From Amoebophrya sp. A120 (taxonomy: Eukaryota; Sar; Dinophyceae; Syndiniales; Amoebophryaceae): DNA of 64,000 bases. The stretch is taken from positions 1-64,000 of the forward strand of contig CAJINV010000016.1 of NCBI GenBank assembly GCA_905178155.1, written 5' to 3'. Of the stretch, positions 46,901 to 57,400 are shown in pieces (position 1 is the stretch's first letter; every line of letters starts with the position of its first letter). Both the position numbers and the translations under genes were made by a program. Below the pieces are notes generated by a model. It did no database searches, had not been told where the DNA came from, and saw only the letters and a list, made by a program, of their open reading frames with translations.

Positions 46901-47200
46901 GCTACTATCGCAGAGGAGAACGACCTCAGTTACGCAGAGGCCTTCCGGTCCATCCTGCTCATCTTCGCCAAGCGCGTGGTGCCGCGCCAACACAAGGAGG
47001 ACGGGGGACCCCCGTTGTTTTCCGCTGCGAACGGGTTTATCACCGATGTGTTCCCGAAACTGCTGCAGAGGCACCTGCAGCCCGGGGCCCGCAGAACTTT
47101 CGTGGACACTTGGAAGAGAAAGTACAAATGCGACGAAAACGGGGACGCGGCTGGGACGAACATTGCGAAGATGACAGGCGGGTCGAAGATAAACATATGA
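40935..47200 (+). CDS. BMT5-like (DUF2431) rRNA methyltransferase-domain protein
   Basis: 906 residues; exon lengths sum exactly to 907 codons. Exons: 40935-41788, 41944-41977, 42132-42231, 42489-42620, 43808-44032, 44253-44309, 44620-44685, 44842-44964, 45235-45316, 45650-45857, 46142-46417, 46637-47200. A disordered acidic and Lys-rich N-terminal third precedes a Rossmann-like domain. That domain shows ILFVGSGNMGWEADLSL (SAM-binding loop), VRFTVDAEFL, then YDYVIWNNPFP, and a later strand KCCITVTPSQ. This order matches the family whose yeast member methylates uridine N3 in 25S rRNA. The assignment to activity is inference. The last intron (46418-46636) is GT-AG. ATG 40935 starts MSGLTDDVEM after an AT-rich leader. 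Confidence 0.65.
41789..41938. mobile_element. Introner, family B, reversed
   Basis: 150 nt with perfect TSD GACGA. It ends CACAGGATA. Confidence 0.95.
41978..42126. mobile_element. Introner, family B, reversed
   Basis: 149 nt, flanked by AGAAG and GGAAG. It lies 39 nt after another family B element in the same orientation. Confidence 0.93.
42232..42483. mobile_element. Introner, family A
   Basis: 252 nt with perfect TSD CGTAA and intact arms. Confidence 0.94.
42836..42854. repeat. Hairpin in introner cargo
   Basis: Around this site GGGGACAGGGTCCCC forms a short hairpin next to CCACGCGTGG, which is itself a palindrome. Confidence 0.7.
42876..43064. repeat. Two tandem copies of a GC-rich 91-92-bp unit with a palindrome
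   Basis: Each copy begins GCTAGTGGGGGAAGGG. Each contains GGGGCGGAC-AGC-GTCCGCCCC, a perfect 9-bp inverted repeat with a 3-nt loop. The copies differ at a few bases near the end. Confidence 0.9.
43461..43720. repeat. 13-bp minisatellite inside introner
   Basis: About 20 copies of GGTCACCTGTCAA with variants in the last bases. The unit has no stop in two forward frames, so long spurious open frames appear. Confidence 0.95.
44033..44247. mobile_element. Introner, family H
   Basis: 215 nt, flanked by CCTGG and CCTGC. The left arm is AAAAACTGTGTAAGTGTAA. Confidence 0.9.
44310..44614. mobile_element. Introner, family G
   Basis: 305 nt with perfect TSD GGACT and intact GTGTCAGGATCGAAATT arm. Confidence 0.94.
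44686..44836. mobile_element. Introner, family B
   Basis: 151 nt with perfect TSD GCAGT, in forward orientation (TATCCTGTGC on the left). Confidence 0.95.
44965..45229. mobile_element. Introner, family A
   Basis: 265 nt, flanked by TCGCA and CCGCA. The right arm has a GAGG insertion. Confidence 0.9.
45317..45644. mobile_element. Introner, family F
   Basis: 328 nt with a clear GGAAAAATCCCCCCTCCCC arm. The flanks AGTGG and AGCGT agree poorly, yet removal keeps the frame (DSGDADERE). Confidence 0.85.
45858..46136. mobile_element. Introner, family E
   Basis: 279 nt with arms AAAAACGTCCTCACCCCATA and GTGGGGACGTTTTTA. The flanks CTTTG and AGCTG agree poorly. Removal gives WLFALLPKF. Confidence 0.84.
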
Positions 47201-47205
47201 TAGAT

Positions 47206-47415
47206 TATCCAAGAACAAAACGTTATTAGTGTAAATTTGTGATGCGCAACATGCAAAGTGATTGCGTCTGTCATGCTTGGCATGCATCGTAGGGTCCATT
47301 ACAGGGCGTTTTCACGTACTAGCTGCGCATTACAGGTTTCTGCTGTCATGCAAAACAAATCTGTGATGCTGTTCCTCCAAAAAAGTTACACTTACACAGT
47401 TTTTTTCTTGGATGT
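47206..47415. mobile_element. Introner, family H, in the 3' untranslated region
   Basis: 210 nt with perfect TSD TAGAT, starting 6 nt after the stop codon of the methyltransferase-domain gene. The right end is GGATG instead of GGATA. Confidence 0.9.
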
Positions 47416-47801
47416 AGATAGACTTGCGCTCAATACATAGTGCGGGGGCTCCATGCGCGTCCACAAGTGCTGCAACTTGATCACTCAGTGATCTACGTAA
47501 AAAGCTATGCTGTAAGATTTTTGATGTCAAACTATCACGACCTGCGCGACATCTTCTTGTTTGACGGTCTACTGCAGAAGTTGTATCGCTGTGATGAAGG
47601 GCAAGGGGACCAAATACACGCCTAGCTGACCACCACAAACTCGCCTGGTGACTACGTGCGATCCAGTTTTATATCGTCTCAAAATTCATAAGAAACATAA
47701 ACAGTAACACGTATTGAAAGAATGCTACTAACTAAGATTAAAGCAGTTTTGGTGCTGGTTGTGCGGCATCAACGCGTGATACGATGAAATATGGAAGCAG
47801 T

Positions 47802-47843
47802 CGTGAGTTGTTCGAGGACGTCCTGGTCTCCATTTGAAGTTAT
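47802..47843. repeat. R2 repeat, copy 1
   Basis: Contains GTGAGTTGTTCGAGGACGTC and CTGGTCTCCATTTGAA. Almost identical to copies at 48392 and 49616. Confidence 0.9.
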
Positions 47844-48391
47844 GGTTTGTGTGACAAGGAGGCGACACGGGCCTAGCGAAGCGGCCCGGGTAGCCAAGGC
47901 AGGAACACAAAGCGGATTTTTATAAAGAGATGCCTCTCTTCCATCCGGTCGAATGTTGTTTTGGTCCCGGGAAGACCTTAAACTCGACCCAAAGCAAATC
48001 GGTTCAAGTTTCAAGTAAAAATTTTTTTTTTGGCCTGATGCCACTAGTCCGAAGAAATCAAGTCGATTGCCGTCATCTTAAATAAAGTTTTTCTCTGCAG
48101 AAACGCCCTGCGGCTCAGTACAGTCACAGTTTCCACTCTCCCCGCCTGCGCGGTCAAAGTGTGCCAAAAAGTTCATCAGTCAAAATGCAAACAGGCCCCG
48201 CGGCACAAAACCGCCTCACATACCCCCACTACATACCTCGAAGTAAAATGATATAAAAAGAAAAACGCGATCACTCGCCTGGCGAGGTCGCTGCCTGCCC
48301 CGTGGCGGTCATAAAAAACTTATCAAAATCGTTGCCCAAAATGAGTTCCCCGATTCCCAGTGGAGGCTCCTCTCACATCAGAGTTTGTCAG

Positions 48392-48433
48392 TTGTGAGTT
48401 GTTCGAAGACGTCCTGGTCTCCATTTGAAAGCG
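48392..48433. repeat. R2 repeat, copy 2
   Basis: Differs from copy 1 by single bases (GTTCGAAGACG). It forms the left boundary of a 1.2-kb segment. Confidence 0.9.
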
Positions 48434-49615
48434 CTTTCTTTCCTGTCCTTGCGTAACCTCTGGTGAAAAAGCCGCAATGTAGACGGCCGAAGAGATGGGA
48501 AGCATCGTTTGGTCGGGTTCGGGTTGCGAATGCTGGGCGTGTTTAGGCATGCTTGCCAGGCTTTTCGGGGTAGTTGCGCTGTGCTGCCGGTATCAGGCTG
48601 GTCTACCTGATTATAGTTAGCTTCCTGCTGGGGCACGGGATTGCTTTTATGTCCCAGGCCGAGGGGGCGGTGCCAGAGCCATTGTTGTGCTCGTGATGGA
48701 AGTAGGCGATTATCTGGTTGCATTTGGCAGACTTTGGTGCGCGTTTTCACTGTGCTCAGGGGGAGCGTCTTTCCTGGCCACTTGTGGGGTGAGGGTTGCT
48801 GGCCCCACTTGCTCATCTATCGTACGGGATGGGGCCGGCAGGACCGGAGTTGTGTTGCCACCCATAACAGTTCACATATGGCGTGTGCTTAGGTTAGTAC
48901 AGTTGCAAGGGCATCGGCTTTCGGGGCTGCTGGTTATGGGGTGTTACTCTCTGAGGCTTCTGGCCCCGCTGGTGGTTCACTGTGCGCTGCGTGTCGGGGT
49001 AGCGGGGTTCAGATTCAAGGCAGGTCCGGGGCGCGTGTATAGCGCTACTAGCCCGAATGTAACAAACTGTGCCCACGCTCGGGCCGGGTCAGGATGGTGC
49101 TGGGCGGTTTGTGAGTCCTTTATGGTTGCGCGGGTCGTTTCTTTCGTGAGTGAAGTAGCTGGGGTTGCCTGATGGGGTCTCGTTTTCGTTTCCCATACTC
49201 GCTGGGGGTGCTCCAGGCCTCGGACTGTTTGGCCTTGCGACAAACTTTCGGTGGTGGATAGCGCTTGGGAAGCTTGAATGTGTGCTGCACTACTACGCGG
49301 TAAGATATGAGAAAAGGCCCGGGAAAGTTTCCAGTGTTGTCTACATATTGTTCGGCACGCCGCTGCTGGTCGTGTGGAGCTGGTCGAGGGCTCTTGGGTC
49401 CCTCAGCCCTGTTGCCCGAATTCATCATGTCAGCATGCTTCCCTGGGTTCTTCGGGCCGCCGGCGCTGCGGCGTGTGGAGGGGGCGTAGAGGCACCCTGT
49501 CTGGCTGTCTCTACGGTGAGGGACCTTTCGGCCCTCGCTCTCTTCCCCATCACGCCAAAGGGCGTGACGGGTGTGTGGCTATGGATAGCACGGTAGGAAC
49601 GTCTCGAAAATTGAA

Positions 49616-49661
49616 GCAGTCGTGAGTTGTTCGAGGACGTCCTGGTCTCCATTTGAAAGCG
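49616..49661. repeat. R2 repeat, copy 3
   Basis: Direct copy forming the right boundary of the 48.39-49.66 kb segment. It shares the following AAGCG with copy 2. Confidence 0.9.
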
Positions 49662-49849
49662 TAAAGGAAAAGTCGCGTCGAGGAGTTTTGGTTAGCGTTG
49701 TAGCGCTGTTGAAAGATAATATTCGAAAGATCTTCGCATCAACTTCGTCCTGTCAGATAGATGAACTGGAACAAGTGCGGCTACCTGAGAGACAGATGAA
49801 CTAGAAGTGCGGCTACTAACTATTCATCAAAGTCGGCGCTACTTCCTCC

Positions 49850-50115
49850 TGAAAAAAGGAAAAACCAAAATCCTCCTCGATGTTAATAAGTCGATCGGTT
49901 CTTTCCTGATCCTGAAGCTGTTGATGATGAAGATCCAAATTGGTATGTGAATAAACCAGTGGAAAATAAGAACCTGACGACAAGATTTCCAAAGGATCAT
50001 CGCTCTGCCTCTGGCCTGCTGAAATGAAAGACGAAGATCAAAATGATCCACAGTTTGGCCTCGCCCGATGAAATGGAAGAGACAACGATCCCTTTGGTCG
50101 GTTTCGGTCGTAAAC
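49850..50115. repeat. R3 repeat, copy 1
   Basis: Resembles 53776-54015: shared words include GAAGATCCAA, CTGACGACAAGA, AAAGGATC, CTCTGGCCTGCTG and GATCCACAGTTTGGC. Confidence 0.85.
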
Positions 50116-50723
50116 GAATCGAACTCATTGCGGAGGGGAACAGCAACAAGTCAAGCCTTCAGGAGCTGCGACTTGCTTTTGTCTGGGAGGGTAGCATCAA
50201 AAAATAAAAGCATCCAGCGCAAGCACCTTCCACGTCGAGCTTGCTCAGTCGTATGTTGTTGAAAATCTAAATCGCAAACTGGACCGATTTTCAGATTTGT
50301 TTCTGGGTGTATAAATCGCAAACTGTACCTACAAGATTGACGAGAATTGATTGAGCTTCTAACTCAGCAGGCTAGAAGCGAGTGCGCTTGTACGCTATAT
50401 ACAACTATTTCCAGCATTCTTCGACCTAAAAATAAAAAAGTCATTCTTCTTCAAAGTAGATTCTGCCTCTGTATTTTGATTCTTTCAACAAGGATAAAAT
50501 CTCGCGAGTGTGCGTTTTCGACAATCAAGACAAATCATTTACATTTTGATCTAGTGTGAGCCTCCAAGTAGTTCTGTACGAAATTTGAATTGCCTGTACC
50601 TCAGGAGCAAAGCCAAAAAAAATTTACACAGCAGTAGTATTTCTGGTTGTAGCTGAACAGGCTGATAAAAAGTACGTCTGCATATATTAATCTTTGCCAG
50701 CACGACAAGAACCACCAGCAAAA

Positions 50724-52498
50724 ATGATGCGTAGCTCGTCCTGCGAAAAACCCCACATCATGAAGAAAAAAAAGTCGGCGCTCCTACTCGGGTCGTGTAG
50801 TCTGACTGGAGGTTACGTCGCGGCATTCTTAGTCGGTTTACTTTCGATTGATGTTGCTGCCGCTGCGGGGCCTACATCTGGGTCTGTGGGGGCCTCATCC
50901 CGCTCTACTTCGTCGTCGTCTTCTCGTAAAGCTCGTCCCTCGTCCCGCCGTCCAAGTCCATCCCGCGTGCGCTCGACTGGTACCACGGGGACGAGACAAG
51001 CCGCACTGGGAGAACGCGGAGAAGGGCCACAACCCGATCTTGTCTCGCGTCTCGCGACAAGCTTTCTCGGTCACCTGAAAAAAAGTACAGAGAATTTTGC
51101 GCAGTGGGTGAAAGGACCCGGGATTCTTCACGCCGATCACGGCAAAGCATTTGATTCTTTGGCCCGAGTTACCGACCAATTTCACGATCAAGAATGGGAC
51201 CTCGGCTTGCTGATGCCTCTGTATGACCACATTGTGAAGATGAGCCACGATCATGGCCCGTTTCGGGCCCTGGAAGTTTCCTACGCTCACGATCAGGAGC
51301 GCCTGCCATTCCAAACGCCGGCCGCGTCGGGGCTGTGGAGGTGGGTCCGCAACACGTGGGAACGGGCGTCCCAGGAAGGGGGGCGCATAACGGAGGTACC
51401 GCTTTTCACGGCTGAGCAGGGTCATCAACTGAAGAAAGGTAGCCTGGAGGTCGTGCGGACCACTCACAAACTGCAAGCAGACCCCCGATTGCTCGACGCC
51501 GCACCTAACACTAGAACGATCCTTCTCGACAACGCAAACCAGTCTGCATGGGAGAAGTTTGCAACCTCAAAGGAGTCTACGTTTGATCTGGTCTACCTAC
51601 GCAACATAGGTTGTTCCTGCCTGTCAGATGGCTTCGGTGCCTGTAAAGGTTCGGGGAAATGCTCATACATGTGCGGTTTTGCTCCCGCAAACATTGACTT
51701 CTGCCGCCATGTGCCGCAACTCGCGGACCAAGATTCGGAATGCTTCCGAAAAATGTTGGAAGCTGTGATGAAGCTGCTCAAGCCCGGGGGCCACCTCGTC
51801 CTGGCTCAAGCTCACAAGGGGGCCATGGATGCGCTGAATGATCTGCGGGAGGGTATGTCTTGGAGTCACCAGAAAGAGTCTTTGGAAAAACAGCAAACGG
51901 AGAAACTCCAAATGGAAAATGAGCAGGTATAATCCACTTTCATTTGGCTGCAGTTCCAGTTTGTAATGTATGTCTTTTCTGAAGTTCCCAGTCGGTAGAT
52001 GAGAAAAAATATAGATTTTTGGCAGCTTTGCCTTTTCTTGCGAGCATCGCTATATGACGTCCGGCGTGTAAGAACGGGCCCCTAAAACTATTCTTGTTCT
52101 TCAACATCTATAGTAAATTTTGGATTTGGAACAAGAATTTTCTCGTCCCGAATCCAAAATTTAACAACGCAATCAAGCATTCCCATCTACTCCGTCAACT
52201 ACTGCAGGCTTTGCGGCCCTTCCGCGAACTGGTTGCGCGCCAAAGCGCAGCGATCCGGGAAATCGTGAAGCCGCATGTCGACAAGGGTGTTTATATTCGG
52301 GGGAGTATCACGACCGGCGTTTCCAACCTGCGTAAAGATAAACTTAGTCCCGGGGAGCTGCTTCCGCAAGTGCTCATCGCGCAAAAGAAAACTGACCCGA
52401 CGCTGCAGTCCTCGCCAGCGGTTGCGGAAGGAGCGTGGCAGGAGCGGATTGTTTCAAACAGTATTTTTCAGGGGGAGTTAACAGTATTTTCGGCATGA
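50724..52498 (+). CDS. Membrane-anchored methyltransferase-like protein
   Basis: 507 residues, exons 50724-51926 and 52178-52498, joined by one GT-AG intron. A Lys-rich start is followed by a long hydrophobic segment (YVAAFLVGLLSIDVAAAAG), a signal peptide or anchor, then a Ser/Arg-rich linker. Later the order FDLVYLRNIG (about residue 286), a Cys cluster (GCSCLSDGFGACKGSGKCSY) and LLKPGGHLVLAQ (about residue 352) resembles the last strands of a class I SAM-dependent methyltransferase. The N-terminal glycine-rich loop is not evident, so activity is uncertain. There are no introners. ATG 50724 is the first in frame. Confidence 0.6.
52080..52165. repeat. Nested inverted repeats in intron
   Basis: Two overlapping inverted pairs lie in the GT-AG intron: ATTCTTGTTC with GAACAAGAAT, and TAAATTTTGGATT with AATCCAAAATTTA. 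Confidence 0.8.
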
Positions 52499-53298
52499 GG
52501 TGGGAGTTATTTATCGCAGCTGAAATAACCCAAACCACGTGCACGACCAACATCACCGTAACTCTAGCGCAGCCCACTTGTTCCGCAGGAGAGCTACTGT
52601 GCCATTCTGAAGGAGAACTAGTGGCTTAACACGTGGCCTGACACCTAGTACTTCTTCTTGCTTCTCTGATTTATTCTGACAACTAGTATGCTGATTATAG
52701 AGCCGGTGATTTATTCTGACAAGTAGTACTTCTTGCTTTATTTATCTCGCGGACGAGGAACGAAGACGCGGCTCAGCGGCTCCGAGCTGTATTTTTCTTC
52801 TCGCCAGAGTAGGGGCAAGGTAACCAAAGCTATTGGATGACTTTAATTTGGATGGAAATGTAGTATAAATTTTTATTTACTTTTAGTAGTTATGCAACTA
52901 CAAAGGTGTGTTGCAGCTGTAAGTTTGGAAGAACAGGTGCGAAAAGAAGATGAGGAAGAGGACAACAACTATTGGAGGCTGTCCTCCCTGTATTTCGCCG
53001 GATAGAATTAAAAAGCAGAAAGAACTTCATCTAAACGTAAACTACACGCACACCTTTCTCTCGGCTACAATTTTTGAGGGTTTTTTTTTTCGCCAACATT
53101 CCTCTATTTTGTTGTAAAGAGGTTTTGCTTTTTGGAACTCGAACCCGGACCCAAGCCATGGCACGCCCCTGCCCCAGCAATGCAGTTTGATGATAACCAC
53201 GATGATGAAGATGATGCGCTCTGTACAACTGCAAGCGCAAGACCAAGTCCAAGACCAAGAATGGCTGCAATGTGAATGAGAATGGCCTGCACCACGAG

Positions 53299-53340
53299 GG
53301 ATGCGGCTGGGAACAACATTGCGAAGATGAAAGGCGGGTC
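53299..53340 (+). pseudogene. Fragment of the 3' end of the BMT5-like gene
   Basis: About 42 nt closely match 47148-47186: both read GCGGCTGGGA, then ACATTGCGAAGATGA and AGGCGGGTCGA. No further coding similarity was seen upstream. Confidence 0.7.
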
Positions 53341-53398
53341 GAGCCTGGTGGTGCCCTCCCTTTAACTTCAAAAACAAAGAAATATGTTTGCTTTTTCT

Positions 53399-53459
53399 GG
53401 TGTGTTTTTTCCTCGGCGAAGATGAAGAGTGTGTTTTTTCCTCGGCGAAGATGAAGAGG
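53399..53459. repeat. Tandem duplication of about 30 bp
   Basis: GTGTGTTTTTTCCTCGGCG followed by AAGATGAAGA occurs twice in a row. Confidence 0.85.
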
Positions 53460-53775
53460 AAAAAACGAGTTTTGAATTATCTGAACCGAAACAAAGCATG
53501 ACTCTCTGGACCTTTCGACAGGCTTTTGGGAAAACATCCGGCGCGAATCTTTCTGCTAGCCGCACTGCAGGTCCTTGCTGTTCCAAATATCCAACCACGC
53601 GATCCAGTGTTATACGATCCTTTCCATGTTCATAAGTTATTGAAAGAACGCGTACTTATAAAAGCAATCTTCGCACTGGTGCTGCAACATCACACACGAT
53701 GAAATATTGTATTCCGTTTGATGAAAGTACAATGCATGATAGACAAAAGAACGGTATCTATAAAGGAACGAGGCC

Positions 53776-54015
53776 GTGTCGTCCTCCTCGATTGATTAAG
53801 TCAATTGGTTTCTTGATCATGAAGCTGAAGATCCAAGTTTGTATGTGAACACGGTGGAAAACCTGCTGACGACAAGAATTTTTCAAAAGGATCGCTCTGG
53901 CCTGCTGGAATGAGAGATGAACATGAAGATCAAGATCCACAGTTTGGCATTGCACGCAGTGGAATTGATGACCAAGATAATTTCGGGCTCTTCGGAAGGT
54001 TTCGGATTCGGTCGT
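53776..54015. repeat. R3 repeat, copy 2
   Basis: Partner of 49850-50115. Upstream 53590-53720 also resembles 47650-47790 (GCGATCCAGT, CATAAG, TTGAAAGAA, GATGAAATAT). Confidence 0.85.
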
Positions 54016-54449
54016 AAATAAAAATAAATCGAATTCAAGTTCTTGTCCACCTTAGTACAGCAAGAAAACAATAGACAAAGACATTAAAGCTGCGCAAAGC
54101 ATTTTCATCAGTGGTGCATAGTCATAGACAAGAAAAAAGCGCTGCTCCGAAGCGCATGATATTGCAGCACCACCTGATTTTCATGTAGAACATAAATTGA
54201 TTTCATCTGCTCATGACTTTCTTGCATTCTATTTGTAAGCATGCACAAACCCTAATTTTGATTACGTACACGTCTGCACCACCTGAATCATTTTAATTTT
54301 CGCGTTTCATTTTTTATTTTTTGCAACTTCTTGTTCCTGTCCTCCGACGACGTGCCGATATTTTTATCTGATAATATCGTCGAGGAGCGGAGCCATTACT
54401 TAACACTTCCATTACTAGGAGAGGAAGGTCAGGAACACCAATACGAAGA

Positions 54450-57400
54450 ATGGCGTCTTTCGCTTCGACGAATTGCTTGGCCGCGCGCCGGGGGCAGAGC
54501 AAGAAGAATATCAGAATGTCGCTGCTCTCTTTTCTCCTCGCTGCTTGTGCCGGTCCTCGTGTTTTCTTCGAATTTGAGTGCAGCTTTGTTACAGCCGTAC
54601 ATTTGCAGATTTCCGCGCCTGCTTCGAGTTCGAGATCATCGGCTCGTGGTCCACAGATGAAAAAGAAACTGGATGGCACTACCACGGTGGATAGTACAAG
54701 AACGTATGTGGAGTGTTTGTGGCGAGCAGGGCAGGTGCAGGTTGAGTGCCATCGCAGTGGCACCTCGTTGGACGCGATGGTTAGAAACAGTGGTATGGTC
54801 AAAAAGGAAGAATCTCCGGCTGGGGCGGCCGCCGTAAACAAGCGCTCCGGTTCTCGGGGAAGGAAAGGCAGACCGCAGAACAAAGGTCGTACCGGCGGGA
54901 ACAACTCTCCCGCGGCCGGCGAAGGTTCACGTTCAGCTGGTGGTGCATATGATCAACGACAGGACCCGGAACCGCACCAGCAGCCTCCCGCACTACAAGG
55001 TGGAAAGGATTCCGTGCGCTGGAAGGCAAGGGAGATCAAGGCCAGTTGCGATCGCCTCCCGGAGAATGTTTTTGACAAGGAAGGGGCTTTTTCTAACGAT
55101 GCAACCACAACCATGAAAAAAGTCGCACTCGACAAGTTCAATCTGACGGCACGGCCGTCATCGATCTCCGCCTACCACGGCTTTGCGGTGCTGTGGCGGG
55201 AGCTCGGGCGCGAGTCCGAGTACCACGTCGTGAAGTCCGCGGCGCGCTGTCTCGCCGCCCGGCAGGCGTTCGAGAAGGGAAAGTGTGCGGCGGTGTTGTA
55301 CCCCAACAGCCAGAATCCGCTGCACGCGTTTGCCGACAAACAATGGAGAGATACTGGGTTAATAGAGAAGGTGAGGGACGCCAAAGAGAAGGTGATCGCC
55401 CCGGTCGAAGATCACTTTCGCGGACTCGTCCAAGCGTCTCGCTTCGAGGAGCTCGCGGAGAGGGCCGCTGGCAGCGTGGAGGCTGCAGATGCACCGAGCG
55501 TAGCGGGGGGCTGTGTCACCGAGGACGACTACGAGGAAGATGCAGGTGTGGACCGGGACGCGACGGCAACCGAAATCCGGGAGGCGGCGAAGCAGGTGGA
55601 GGCCGAGAAGAGACGCGCGAAAGCAGGGCAGGCCGCCGCGAGTACGAAACAGCAGCACGAGCAGGAGGAGAAGGATATGGCCGAAGTGGAACGTTTACTG
55701 CATGATCATGAACAGGTCGAAGAGAAGAGAATCCGTCTGATATCGCGAGGAAAAATTATCCCCTCACCTCCCCACGTGCTGCAAAAGGATGTAACTAGGA
55801 CGAGACTTCTCAAGCAAGATTTGTGAGTACTACAAACTGGCTCTCGATATTGCTACAACGAGGTGGCAAAGGAGAAAGGCACACTTGCGGCCTGGTTGTA
55901 CCGGCAATTTCTTGTCAATGTGCATGTGGGCCACCACCAGTGTCTCTTGTTTACTGACATGTCACCAGCTTGCTTTCTGTATTCAAAGTCAAACCCAGCA
56001 ACAGAGGCAGATGAAGTTGCTATTGCTTATTGAGAATCTCTTAAATGGTGGGGGAGATAATTTTTCATTTCGATATCAAATTGAGGAGAAGGTGGCCCAA
56101 TACGCAAGACAGGAAGAGGAGCAAAAAGAGCGGGGTCACAGAGAGAGAATGAAATACTTGTTGGAGTACAAAAGGCGGAGCGCGAAAGCAATAGAGAACA
56201 TTGATCCAATCCTCGCCCTAAAAAGCGCGCGCACAAAGGAAAAAAGGAACAAGATCATTTACGAAGATTTGCCACAGCAGGCGGTGCTGCAAGGTCGCTC
56301 CCGGGAAAGCGTCGAGATGGAGAAGAGGGTAAGGCAGCATAAAAAGGCCAATGTGGAAGAGCTGAAGATCTATCTCGAGCGACTCTGTGGCACGAAAGCC
56401 ACGAAAGATCTACTTCTACGAGGCACTGAGACCACTTGCGATCCGGTCTTGCGCAAGGAGCACATGCAGACGCGGCTCGCCACGCTTGGTTGCGCGCGGT
56501 TTTTCCGCGACGACGAAGCCGCCTTCCTCAATTTTACGACTCCGAACTTGGAGGATCTGTTAGAGGACCGCCCGGAGGACCTCCGTGCGGCTGCTGCTGC
56601 GGCAAATGATAAAGCCGAGCTTTCCGGGGGTCGTGACGAGGCACAGCAGGAAGACGAATCCAAAGTGTTGTGCTTTTTCTACGCATACAAGGGCTTGCGG
56701 GCGGCGTATCGTGGGAGCGAAAAGTGGTTTGGGGCTCGGGTGTTTGGTGCTATGGAGCAGCGCAGAAACAAGGACAAAGAATATGCAACCAACCCGAACT
56801 TCCAGCACTTACCAGCCCCGAACCTTGTCGAGACGATGGAAAAAGACCCGGCCCAAAAACTCGCGATGGGTATTCTGAAAGATTGGAAAAGAAAATTGGT
56901 GGAGTTGGACGTCGGCTTCACCAAGTGGATGGAATCGAGTGCCACCGGCGCTGCTATTGTATTCAGGAACGATAGTGGTCTCTTCACCGTCCGAGAAGAA
57001 CAAGAAGAAAAGAGACACGAAGCAGAGGAAGAGGTGGGCAGCCTGAAGCTGCGGCGGCGTGTTGATAATGTAACCCAGGCTCTGAAATACGAGTCGGAGG
57101 GCCGCGCGGGCCTCTACCATGCTTGGGACACAAATCTGGCCTACACCGAGCAGGCGGAGACCGAGGATGTACGGAGGCGGTTGGAAGACGCAGTCGAAAA
57201 TAAGTTGGCCATGCTTCCTCATCAGCTCCTGGAGAGCGCACGCGGCGGCGCATTCGCGCTGCGGACATTACGGCTGGAACCTGATGCAAAGGATAAAATC
57301 GAAGCAAAAAAGCGATATTTGCGCGATGCCGCGTCAGTGTTCGTCGGTGCAAGTGTCTTGGGGTGGAAGCTTGCCGCGTGGAACGGAGCTGACTTCGAGG

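Larger units (their letters stand above)
47416..50723. other. Intergenic region with dispersed repeats
   Basis: No supported gene. Frames at 48687-49172 and 49165-49596 have no domain features. The region holds three copies of a roughly 40-bp word (R2) and one copy of R3. Confidence 0.6.
52499..54449. other. Intergenic region with duplicated fragments
   Basis: No supported gene. It holds a fragment resembling the 3' end of the BMT5-like gene (53299-53340), a roughly 30-bp tandem duplication and R3 copy 2. Confidence 0.6.

Noticed and set aside
48641-49625. Several frames of 80-160 codons
   Set aside because: They occur on both strands of a repeat-bounded segment with biased composition and no motifs.
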